From Alkalihalobacillus bogoriensis ATCC BAA-922 (GTDB lineage Bacteria; Bacillota; Bacilli; Bacillales; Bacillaceae_F): a stretch of 54,979 bases of DNA. The notes under the pieces were generated by a model, which made no database searches, was not told the DNA's origin, and saw only the letters and a program-made list of their open reading frames with translations. Shown piece by piece: positions 8,861-16,870 of the stretch. The translations under genes and the position numbers were made by a program. The stretch is from positions 1 to 54,979 of the forward strand of contig NZ_JHYI01000032.1 in assembly GCF_000621445.1 (NCBI RefSeq), in the 5' to 3' direction. The stretch's first letter is position 1. Every line of letters begins with the position of its first letter.

Positions 8861-10010
8861 CTTTTAGAACCTCCTCCACAATGGTTTCTTCTATTATGTT
8901 GAGCTTGCCAATCAACTCATCGTCAATTCTAGTTCCTGGACAAGCATTTTTTCCGCTTTTAATGTAAGTGCTGCACTGCCATACTACTTTTCTACATGGG
9001 TGTTTACTGTTCCAAATCCTTCGTTTTAATGTTGCTCCACACTTGCTGCAATAAAGCATTCCGGTTAGTTTATATCGAGTTTGGTATTTATTTGTTTCCC
9101 CTTCAACATTCCCTTTTGCCTCTGCTCTAGATCGCATTTCTCTTTGGGCTGCTTTCCATACTTCTTCACAGACTATTGCTGGATGGTTGTTTTTAATGTA
9201 GTAACTGTCTAACACACCATTATTCGGTTTTGTACCTTGCCTTAAATGGTCTGGGGTATAATATTTTTGAAGAATGGCATCTCCTTTGTATTTTTCATTC
9301 TTTAGGATGTTTAAGATTGTACTTTCTTGCCATTCGCCACCTGTTACCGTAGGTACTCGAGCAATATTTAAATCCTTAGCTATCGTAAATGCACCTTTTC
9401 CCTCTATGCAGCTATTAAAAATGTATTGAATAACTTTGGCCTCTGCTTCATTTATAACCAAGTTTCCATTTTTGTCTTTATCGTATCCGAGGAACCGCTT
9501 CGTGTTTATCATTAGTTCCCCTCGTTCAAACTTCTTCTTTATCGCCCATTTGGTATTCTCACTTATATTTTTACTTTCTTCCTGAGCAAAAGAAGAGAGG
9601 ACGGTTAGCATTAACTCCCCGTCCCCTGATAAAGTATTGATGTTTTCTTTTTCAAATCGTACTTCTACCCCAATCTCTTTTAGTTCTCTTACAATTTGCA
9701 GCATAACCGTCGTGTTTCGTGCAAATCTAGAGATTGATTTTGTAATTATTATGTCAATGTTTCCTTGCTTTGCTAACTCTAGCATCCTTTGAAACTCTGG
9801 TCGATTATCAGTTGTACCACTAATTCCTCTGTCTGCAAAAACACCAACAAATTCAAATTCAGAGTTAGCAGCTATCAACCTTTCGTAGTAACTAATTTGA
9901 TTTTCTAAAGATTCACATTGCTTGTCGTGATCTGTTGAAACGCGCGCATAAGCACATGCTCTTTTCTTTGTTTCTTGTACAACTGTTGGTTCAATGATTC
10001 TAACTCGCAA
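8727..10010 (-). CDS. Large serine recombinase (first of a tandem pair)
   Basis: About 427 residues. The catalytic serine is in YARVSTD (S25), followed by GISGTTDNRPEF and ITKSISRFARN motifs of the resolvase fold, a recombinase domain, and a zinc ribbon (CSKCG ... WQC ... ACPG). The open frame reaches 10019 with a GTG that overlaps its own Shine-Dalgarno sequence. A TTG at 10010, eight bases after GGAAGGAG, is the better start. It is closely related in plan to the downstream recombinase, so the pair looks like an old duplication. A probable promoter lies at 10045-10074. Likely role: site-specific integration and/or excision of the prophage. Confidence 0.9.
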   Translation of the reverse strand: MRVRIIEPTVVQETKKRACAYARVSTDHDKQCESLENQISYYERLIAANSEFEFVGVFADRGISGTTDNRPEFQRMLELAKQGNIDIIITKSISRFARNTTVMLQIVRELKEIGVEVRFEKENINTLSGDGELMLTVLSSFAQEESKNISENTKWAIKKKFERGELMINTKRFLGYDKDKNGNLVINEAEAKVIQYIFNSCIEGKGAFTIAKDLNIARVPTVTGGEWQESTILNILKNEKYKGDAILQKYYTPDHLRQGTKPNNGVLDSYYIKNNHPAIVCEEVWKAAQREMRSRAEAKGNVEGETNKYQTRYKLTGMLYCSKCGATLKRRIWNSKHPCRKVVWQCSTYIKSGKNACPGTRIDDELIGKLNIIEETIVEEVLKDGKKHYRYTSKREWADQCNTVRADKENGSLLQGINRPIRTVVKL

Positions 10011-10044
10011 TGGAAGCACTCCTTCCTATCAATTTGGTACTACT

Positions 10045-10074
10045 ATATATCACTCTAAAGGTCTAAATAATCAA
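10045..10074 (-). promoter_or_regulatory. Putative prophage promoter, copy A
   Basis: On the minus strand: TTGATT (10074-10069), nine bases, then TTTAGAGTGATATAT (10059-10045), just upstream of the first recombinase. The same 15-mer and the same spacing to a TTG-type hexamer recur at 30143-30172, which suggests a shared promoter or operator. This is inference from the repeat. Confidence 0.5.
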
Positions 10075-10087
10075 GTTGATAGAACCA

Positions 10088-11074
10088 TTATTCGAATTTA
10101 ATATAGCCTTCGAACCCCGCTGCTTTAAGCTTCTTAAGTATTACCTCTGCATTAGCCTTTTTAGAAAAGACTCCCACCTGGACTCGGTAATACTTCTGGC
10201 TGTCTGAAAAGTTTTCTATTTTACTTGATGACGTTTTAATTACCTTAAGAACATCCTTTTCAACCCAAGTCAAAATCCCCGCAGATTCGTTCCCATTCTT
10301 CTTATCTACCTTTTTGCCTAGCAGCACGCAAGTCTTCCCACCTTTAACAACAGGTTTTCCGTTTGAAATAACTTGAGTTACTTTGTGATAACAGTCTGTT
10401 TTGACCCAATCTGGAATAGCTGCTCCACCGGGATAATATGCATTCGATGTGGCTTTAACTTCCACCACATCCCCTACTTTAAGAGTGGCAGATGTTTCTG
10501 GCGGTTCACTTGAATTCTTTAATGCGGCCCTCACTGCAGCTCGGAAGCTTTCTGTACTTTCACGGTGTTTAGGGAACCAGTGCATAACATCCCCATGATT
10601 ACTGGCAATCCCTCTTCTATTACCTTCAGAGTGGCAAATGATATCCCGCTCAGTTAAGCCATACCTTTGGCAGAGCATCACACAAACTTCCACTATATTC
10701 TGCCAAGCCTTTCTAAAATAAGCTTCATTCTTTGATATATCATAGCCAATCATGTTCGAACCACCTGAGTAGGAAAATCCAGCTGGCTCACAGATTTCAA
10801 TGCCAATATGAGTGTTGTTAGCTGTCCCTCCTGCATGCCAGCCACGGTGATCCCAAGGCAGGTACTGCCACACTTCGTTATCATCGACAAAGGCATGAAC
10901 GCAAACTTGCCGATTGATCTCCCCAGCCTGATACGACTTGTTCCAACGACTAAACCAGTCTGCAGCCATTACTCCAGGCGTAGCAGTCGAATGGATCATA
11001 ATGCCTTTAGGTGTAATTTTTCTCCCTGCTTTATAGCAGTCATTCCTAGTCATATACCTAGTGTTTAGTTTCAT
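10088..11074 (-). CDS. N-acetylmuramoyl-L-alanine amidase endolysin with SPOR domain
   Basis: 328 residues from the ATG at 11074, which follows AGGAGG; the frame extends to 11095 but that start is inside the ribosome-binding site. The N-terminal amidase_2/PGRP-type domain shows the zinc-ligand region GIMIHSTATPG and the later CHSEGNRRGIASNHGD segment. The region around 205-275 is a basic linker with an SH3-like look. The last about 45 residues (YRVQVGVFSKKANAEVILKK and on) are a SPOR domain that binds peptidoglycan. It would cleave the cell wall amide bond at lysis. It overlaps the holin gene by 17 bases, the usual lysis-cassette arrangement. Confidence 0.92.
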   Translation of the reverse strand: MKLNTRYMTRNDCYKAGRKITPKGIMIHSTATPGVMAADWFSRWNKSYQAGEINRQVCVHAFVDDNEVWQYLPWDHRGWHAGGTANNTHIGIEICEPAGFSYSGGSNMIGYDISKNEAYFRKAWQNIVEVCVMLCQRYGLTERDIICHSEGNRRGIASNHGDVMHWFPKHRESTESFRAAVRAALKNSSEPPETSATLKVGDVVEVKATSNAYYPGGAAIPDWVKTDCYHKVTQVISNGKPVVKGGKTCVLLGKKVDKKNGNESAGILTWVEKDVLKVIKTSSSKIENFSDSQKYYRVQVGVFSKKANAEVILKKLKAAGFEGYIKFE

Positions 11075-11486
11075 TCTTACCTTCCTCCTTTGCATTTCCG
11101 TTCAAGTGGGCTAGTACATCTTTAAGTTTCTGAGGTATCGGTAATCCGATCCTGCTTCCATTCTCAACAATGCTAATTCCTTCATTCGTAAGATAAAAAA
11201 AGATGACCGCTGTGCGAATGGCACTGCCGTCACCGATAATCTGGCTGTCAATAATATGTGCAACACCTACAAGGGTAAAAATCATTACCTTCTTAAAAAT
11301 CCCTCGGAACCCTACATTACTTGCAAGTTTCCTCTCCAAAATTGCAGCCATGAACCCAGTTAAGTAGTCAATTATCACAAAGATGATAAGGGCATACAAA
11401 AAGCCGTCATAGCCCCCCAGAAACCAACCGAGATAACCTCCAACAGCAGAAAAACTAAGCTGTAATGAACTTATTATCAATTTCAT
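11058..11486 (-). CDS. Phage holin (toxin secretion/phage lysis holin family)
   Basis: 142 residues with several hydrophobic segments (about 10-50, 75-95 and 100-118), including FVIIDYLTGFMAAIL, typical of the holin_4/TcdE-like family. The ATG follows AAAGGAGACAGAGAA. It would form membrane lesions that let the amidase reach the wall. It lies directly upstream of the amidase in the direction of transcription, overlapping it, and follows the tail-fibre genes, the classical end of a late operon. Family membership is clear from hydropathy and context. Confidence 0.9.
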   Translation of the reverse strand: MKLIISSLQLSFSAVGGYLGWFLGGYDGFLYALIIFVIIDYLTGFMAAILERKLASNVGFRGIFKKVMIFTLVGVAHIIDSQIIGDGSAIRTAVIFFYLTNEGISIVENGSRIGLPIPQKLKDVLAHLNGNAKEEGKNETKH

Positions 11487-11502
11487 TTCTCTGTCTCCTT
11501 TT

Positions 11503-13164
11503 TTAATATATGTCGTTCGTATAAGTAACTAAGTCAATTTCAAACATATATTGAACTTTCATGGTGTTCGCATCTGTTTTTTGGACTGGATTCGCTAGTT
11601 TTGTATGAGCACCGCTGGGTCGAGATGTTCCTGCGTAATGAATTCCAAAGTGATATCGTTGCCACCCAGTACCTGTATTGTAATCTCTATACATGTACAG
11701 CCATTTATCTGTTCCTCTAATATTATAAAATTCCGATGTAATTCCTGTTGTACGATAGGCTTCTAACACATTTCCCTCAGGGGTTATTACTTGGTAGAAA
11801 CTACTTCCCCCATTGACTCCAACGTAATAGAGATAAACTCGATTCCTAGTTCTATTTATAGATGATAGATAACACCTACGATCTATATTACCGCTGTTCA
11901 TTCCTCTTGAAGCAAACCATGTAGATCCACCAATTCTAGGCTTTAAATGAAGTTCACTATGCTTGGTACCATTTACATTTAGTCTTATGACTCTACTAGA
12001 GTAGACCGTTTCATTGAATGATGGATCTGTTCTATTGTTGTGACCATAAACTTCTATAGGATTACCCCAAAAAAGAGGAGTGATTGCAATATCTCGGTAG
12101 GTGAAGTTAGCTCCATATTCATCTTGAAACTCAGTTGCCATATTATCGATGGTAACACTACTTTGTAATACGCCTACCCTACTCCAACGGTATAACCTTA
12201 ATAGATTTCCAGATTGATGGTATCCAAAAATATAATCAATGTCTCCATCATCTTTAAGAATTGGAAAGGCAGCTGTTAGTTGATTAGCTGTAAAACTTTG
12301 ACCAGACTCACTTAATAGGATCACGGCATTGTTCCAATCAATAAATCCTGTTTCAAAACGATTTAAATCAAAAGGCAATAATAGTTGGTGCCCCTTTAGA
12401 TGTTCTGGAAATTGAATAAGAGTCGAGTTTACTGATGTAGAATTAGTTCCATCAAAACAAACAAATCCTTTATGAAAATCTGTAAATAATCTGAATTTAG
12501 AAGGTGAGTAAATGCTCATAGCATGTGACACAGTCCAAAAAATTGCCCTTTGTGTACCCGTTCCAGTTGTAATCGCATTTACATACCCATCACCACTATC
12601 TGTTCCCTTCCCGAAAATTGGCGGACCAATATAACATTCATTTAATGCACTAAATGCGTCACTCCAAAAAATACTCTCAAATTCACCGTTAGCAGCATGA
12701 GTTGGAAAATCAAATACAAAGTTGACCCTAATTTTATTGTTTCTTATCTCTAACTTGGATTCAGCTAAGTTGATAGTCCCCCGTAATGGATCTTGACCTG
12801 AATAGGTAGAGTTCCGATGGGCGTAACCTACCACATTACCGAACACTTTTTCAGTACCTGCCATTTCTGCTTTCGTAGAATCTGTAAGAAAAATATTGTT
12901 GAATAAATTCTTGGTGTGGTTATGGTTGGTATTTCCAATCCCCATGACTTCTCCTGCAAAATATCGCAAGAACATATCTTTAAAGATTAGGTCGGGAATG
13001 ATGTTTTCTGTATAAGCTTCCTTTACCTTTTCATGTGTTTGAGCATCAAAGACTTCAATGAGAACTTTCCCTTTTATCCCCGTATTTTCTTTGTTTTTTA
13101 ATAGGGTAAACAAATCACCGGTTAATAAATCCTTGTTGTAGCTTATCACTTCCCTAATTGCCAC
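11503..13164 (-). CDS. Putative tail fibre / receptor-binding protein
   Basis: About 553 residues from the GTG at 13164, which has AAGGAGGTG six bases before it. The protein is rich in N, S, T, G and aromatic residues with repeated short beta-strand-like segments, no transmembrane segment and no catalytic motif I can identify. Its position between the tail-tip proteins and the holin-amidase pair is where siphovirus receptor-binding or accessory fibre proteins are encoded. Function is assigned from composition and position only; this is the part of the prophage expected to differ most between relatives. Confidence 0.6.
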   Translation of the reverse strand: MAIREVISYNKDLLTGDLFTLLKNKENTGIKGKVLIEVFDAQTHEKVKEAYTENIIPDLIFKDMFLRYFAGEVMGIGNTNHNHTKNLFNNIFLTDSTKAEMAGTEKVFGNVVGYAHRNSTYSGQDPLRGTINLAESKLEIRNNKIRVNFVFDFPTHAANGEFESIFWSDAFSALNECYIGPPIFGKGTDSGDGYVNAITTGTGTQRAIFWTVSHAMSIYSPSKFRLFTDFHKGFVCFDGTNSTSVNSTLIQFPEHLKGHQLLLPFDLNRFETGFIDWNNAVILLSESGQSFTANQLTAAFPILKDDGDIDYIFGYHQSGNLLRLYRWSRVGVLQSSVTIDNMATEFQDEYGANFTYRDIAITPLFWGNPIEVYGHNNRTDPSFNETVYSSRVIRLNVNGTKHSELHLKPRIGGSTWFASRGMNSGNIDRRCYLSSINRTRNRVYLYYVGVNGGSSFYQVITPEGNVLEAYRTTGITSEFYNIRGTDKWLYMYRDYNTGTGWQRYHFGIHYAGTSRPSGAHTKLANPVQKTDANTMKVQYMFEIDLVTYTNDIY

Positions 13165-13177
13165 AATGGTCACCTCC

Positions 13178-14233
13178 TTACATCGTAATATCTAAAGGAG
13201 AAGTATAGTTAATCTTTACCCCTTTAAATTGACAATCATCTGTTAATCCTTCTTTATAAAAACGAAAGGCTAGATACAGGTCATCTTGTGCCTGAAATAG
13301 CCCTTCATAGTGTTGCTTTTGAATGATTTGAAAATCTATTTTTCTCATTCCTTTTGTTGTAAAATCGAGATCATTAGCGATATTTACCTGCTGCCATTCC
13401 ATAGTATTTACATTAAAGGTAAACCAAGTAACGCTATCTTTACTTAACGCATATTGCAAATCTCCCGAACCAGTGACAAAATCATCAATGATAATGGTAT
13501 CAATTAAATTACCTAACTTTCTGGCTGTTTTTTCAACTACTACCTTAGGTAGACTGGTCACCGTTTCAGTTAATTTAAGGCAATAATTTTGTGGTTGATT
13601 AACGATTTCATCTTGATTCGTGAAGTAATGTATTTTTGATTGCAAATCAAAAAGCCCTTGTTTGCTAGGCTGGATTTCTTCCATTCCGTAGGCCATAAAA
13701 ATTTGGTCGGTTAATTTATTTGGAGTTACATTGACTGGTTGCTGGGTTTGGCCATCTATAATTTGAATGGCTTCATACATTTTGGAATTGTTATTCCATG
13801 CTTTCATAATTCCTTCATCTTCAATAAAATAACGATTTGAAACGATAGACAAAACTAGGTTGTCTATATATGCCCGGTCATCACCATGGGTTACTGACCC
13901 ATCCTTCATATATCTCCAACGAAAAGTATGTTCTCCACTAGGTAATTGCTTTGAAAACTTAGTCCAATAATTACTTGTTCCCGAAGCTCTAAATTCTCTA
14001 ACTCCGTCAATATAAAACTCAAACCAATCGTAATTATTTTCGGAGCTGACGAACCAATAAAACTCAATGTAATCTGTAACAATCGTTAGATACGCATTGC
14101 TTTGCTGATTATGAGAAATGATTCTACTCCCATATGAATATTCCCCTTCATAAGCTCTTTGATTAGTCCTTAGCCAATCACCGGTAAAAGAAAATCTAAA
14201 AGGATCCTGTTCAAATGTTTCTGTTCCTGACAT
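13178..14233 (-). CDS. Putative tail protein with carbohydrate-binding-like N-terminal domain
   Basis: About 351 residues from the ATG at 14233 (AAAGGAG lies 12 bases upstream; the open frame starts four codons earlier at a TTG). The first about 130 residues contain YIEFYWFVSSENNYDWFEFY, GEHTFRWRY and DRAYIDNLVL. This is a jelly-roll-like pattern often seen in lectin or carbohydrate-binding modules and in 'LamG-like' tail domains. The rest is unrecognised. It lies between the tail endopeptidase-like protein and the fibre protein, with only a few bases between genes. A role in host-surface binding is inferred. Confidence 0.55.
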   Translation of the reverse strand: MSGTETFEQDPFRFSFTGDWLRTNQRAYEGEYSYGSRIISHNQQSNAYLTIVTDYIEFYWFVSSENNYDWFEFYIDGVREFRASGTSNYWTKFSKQLPSGEHTFRWRYMKDGSVTHGDDRAYIDNLVLSIVSNRYFIEDEGIMKAWNNNSKMYEAIQIIDGQTQQPVNVTPNKLTDQIFMAYGMEEIQPSKQGLFDLQSKIHYFTNQDEIVNQPQNYCLKLTETVTSLPKVVVEKTARKLGNLIDTIIIDDFVTGSGDLQYALSKDSVTWFTFNVNTMEWQQVNIANDLDFTTKGMRKIDFQIIQKQHYEGLFQAQDDLYLAFRFYKEGLTDDCQFKGVKINYTSPLDITM

Positions 14234-14258
14234 GACGAAACTCAACTCCTTTGGACCA

Positions 14259-16163
14259 TTAAGTATCCACTAGCGTAACTTCGAAGCTAGTTAATTCTCT
14301 ATATAAGTTCGGATTGGAAAATGCTACTTGAAAAACAACCCCGGAACCCATAGCTACTCCTGGTCCACCTATTGTTATAGGCTGTAACTCATTGATGGTA
14401 ACAAATTTAGATACTCTCCAGCTCCCTCCTCCTAAAGGTTGAAGTTCAGTAAATTGTTGTACCCATTCATCTACCAATAAATTTGAATAGAATTTTGCAT
14501 CAGCTATTTGACTAATACCTGTTACTCTCATCATAATGTCTAAAAATGTATTCATATTTGTTACCTGTCGGTTTGCCATTTCGGCATAGGTAATCACTTC
14601 AGAAGCAGCGATTTGTGTTGGGTGAATATGATTAATACTTATCTCTTCTTTTATCTGTTCCTTGTAACCTCGTATTTTTTCCATAAACAAAAGGTATAGT
14701 ACAAACTGTACTACTTCTGCTCTTGGTAGAGTTGGACTTAAACCTCCCTCTAGGTGGCGTCCCTCAATCATGATTTGCAGGTTATTCTTATCGATGACTA
14801 ATTGACCACTTGATGTCCTAAGTTCAATTACATAAGCATGTTGTCCAGCAGAGACTTGTAGGATAGGTATGGTTAAACTGACCACATTCTCTCCGCGTGC
14901 CAATTGCTGACTTGGTTGAAAGTCATAATAATTTCCATCTAAAGCGAATCTCATATTTAAGACAAGATCTTCAGAAGCTGAACAATGAATGATTAAGTTA
15001 CAAGTCAAATTTGTATCAGCTAATACTGAGATTCCCACAACCATTGCCTGAAAATAACTAGAAGAAGAAATAGTTAACAAATCGTTGTTTTTCTTAATAA
15101 TGACTGCATTTTGTGTCCCTTCAATTTTCCCTTCTAATCGTTCAACAATACTATTAAAATCTAATTGATTAATAATAGTATTTAATGATTGACCAAGTTC
15201 AATCTTTGTATTGATCGGTTCTAAAATGTCTTTTACAATTTTAATCACTCTTAACTCAGAGTAAATCCCAAGCTTTTCATGGCGTACTTTTACGAAGTCG
15301 CCCAAATTTACATCGAATAATTTAGAGTACTGTTCGTATTCCTTCGTCTTGCTCAGTTCTAAGAAATCTACTTTAATATGGATAAAGGGATTTGAAATCT
15401 TCTTTACGTATTCAACTGCCAGTTCCCTTAATTTATCCACGTCTTTAATACCTGAAAATTCTACTTTTCGTGTAATTGGATAAGGCAGTAGATTGATAAT
15501 GCTGCTGTCCGTTTCCACATACCTTTCTGGAAGCACAAGATTGTTATCACCTATTGGATAAATTCTAGTAGCAAATTCGGTGGTATCGATAATTGCTTTT
15601 AACCCCTTAATGTTCTTTCCATAACTTACTGCTAGTCCAACATCTCTTCCCCGTTTTTCTACAATTTCTACGTGATAATTATTCCTTAATAGCTCACCGC
15701 CATAAATATCAATTAACTTAAATAGGCCTTCTAAGGCATTAACATTTCGCATTTTGACTGGGTATATATTTTTTTCTGGTGCTGAGAACTGAAATGAGAC
15801 TTGTGCTTCTGGAGGAATGGTACCTTCTACTGCTTCTTTCATGTTGGCATTAACTAGATTAACTGCTTCTATAAAATAAAAAGCAAGGTCATAAAAAATA
15901 TGCCTCGCCCAAACCTTTACCGTTCTAATCGTATCCTGTTGCCTTTCCACCTTATATATTCTAAAAAGCTTTGAATCAACTTTGATAATATTGAACTCTA
16001 CAAGATGATTTGCTTTTTCTGAATCTGCTGGATATTCTACAAATAAGCTGTATTCTCCATTTAGCTCTTCTGTAATTTCTGCTTTCATACACTTATCTAA
16101 TACAGATAAACCATTGTTGTTAAATCCGTTTTTTCCTGTCTTCTTATCATAAACTACTAGCAT
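14259..16163 (-). CDS. Phage minor structural protein / tail endopeptidase-like tip protein
   Basis: 634 residues from the ATG at 16163, which overlaps the stop of the distal tail gene as TAATG; the frame runs three codons further upstream. The N-terminus (LVVYDKKTGKNGFNNNGLSV ... LNGEYSLFVEYP) matches the N-terminal region of the Gram-positive 'phage minor structural protein' family (Tal-like tail-tip proteins), which occupy the baseplate hub and can carry peptidoglycan-degrading parts. The C-terminal half is unrecognised and may be phage-specific. Order (tape measure, Dit, Tal) is the standard one. Confidence 0.82.
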   Translation of the reverse strand: MLVVYDKKTGKNGFNNNGLSVLDKCMKAEITEELNGEYSLFVEYPADSEKANHLVEFNIIKVDSKLFRIYKVERQQDTIRTVKVWARHIFYDLAFYFIEAVNLVNANMKEAVEGTIPPEAQVSFQFSAPEKNIYPVKMRNVNALEGLFKLIDIYGGELLRNNYHVEIVEKRGRDVGLAVSYGKNIKGLKAIIDTTEFATRIYPIGDNNLVLPERYVETDSSIINLLPYPITRKVEFSGIKDVDKLRELAVEYVKKISNPFIHIKVDFLELSKTKEYEQYSKLFDVNLGDFVKVRHEKLGIYSELRVIKIVKDILEPINTKIELGQSLNTIINQLDFNSIVERLEGKIEGTQNAVIIKKNNDLLTISSSSYFQAMVVGISVLADTNLTCNLIIHCSASEDLVLNMRFALDGNYYDFQPSQQLARGENVVSLTIPILQVSAGQHAYVIELRTSSGQLVIDKNNLQIMIEGRHLEGGLSPTLPRAEVVQFVLYLLFMEKIRGYKEQIKEEISINHIHPTQIAASEVITYAEMANRQVTNMNTFLDIMMRVTGISQIADAKFYSNLLVDEWVQQFTELQPLGGGSWRVSKFVTINELQPITIGGPGVAMGSGVVFQVAFSNPNLYRELTSFEVTLVDT

Positions 16164-16870
16164 TACAACCACCGCCAGTTAGGTCGCACCTCAAGTTTTA
16201 GAACATTTCCTGTCCAGTGGATGGAATTTGCTCCTATATTAAATAAAGGAAACCTCCCTAACATTTTTGAATTTAGATTGTTATACTCTTCATCATAACA
16301 ATCTTCTAATTCTGAATTGAGGATGATTTTGTTTTGTACTTCCTTTAAATGAATGACGCCTGCGTTAATATCTAGCTCTATATCTCCGCTACCAGTCAAC
16401 TCTATAACTGGCAAACTTTCAATGGAACCGGGATTATGAACGGTTGTGCCATTTGTTTCAATTACTATTTCCTCATTTTGCACTGCATATTTAAAGGGTC
16501 TGCATTTAAACAAGATGGGAAACTTGGATGTATACTTAAACACTTGTGTAAAATCAATAGCATTCACGACCTGAGCAATATATTTCTTATCTGGTTGAAA
16601 GCTAAACACTAAATTGCTCTCGCCAGTATTAAAGAGCCATGATTTTATTTCATCTAATTTTTCTATCAGATTTCCTCTTAGGTTTAAACCACACTCGACT
16701 AGAATAGTAATGTCTTCGTATGTCCTTTCATCGTACCTTATACTTGAATTTTTTCCTGGTATATCAATATAAGTGACTCTCCTTTTAGGAGAAGATATGG
16801 TAGGTCTCTTCTCGATAACAAAGCCATAATCTATAAAACTATCTTTTCCACCGAAGGTAAAACTAAGCAT
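16163..16870 (-). CDS. Distal tail protein (Dit, SPP1 gp19.1-like)
   Basis: 235 residues. The N-terminus MLSFTFGGKDSFIDYGFVI, the RRVTYIDIPGKNSSIRYDE segment and the RPFKYA segment near residue 130 are typical of the siphovirus tail component family that forms the hexameric Dit hub. The start ATG overlaps the tape-measure stop (TAATG) and the stop overlaps the next start, indicating translational coupling. It connects the tail tube end to the Tal-like tip protein. Length fits the family. Confidence 0.88.
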   Translation of the reverse strand: MLSFTFGGKDSFIDYGFVIEKRPTISSPKRRVTYIDIPGKNSSIRYDERTYEDITILVECGLNLRGNLIEKLDEIKSWLFNTGESNLVFSFQPDKKYIAQVVNAIDFTQVFKYTSKFPILFKCRPFKYAVQNEEIVIETNGTTVHNPGSIESLPVIELTGSGDIELDINAGVIHLKEVQNKIILNSELEDCYDEEYNNLNSKMLGRFPLFNIGANSIHWTGNVLKLEVRPNWRWL

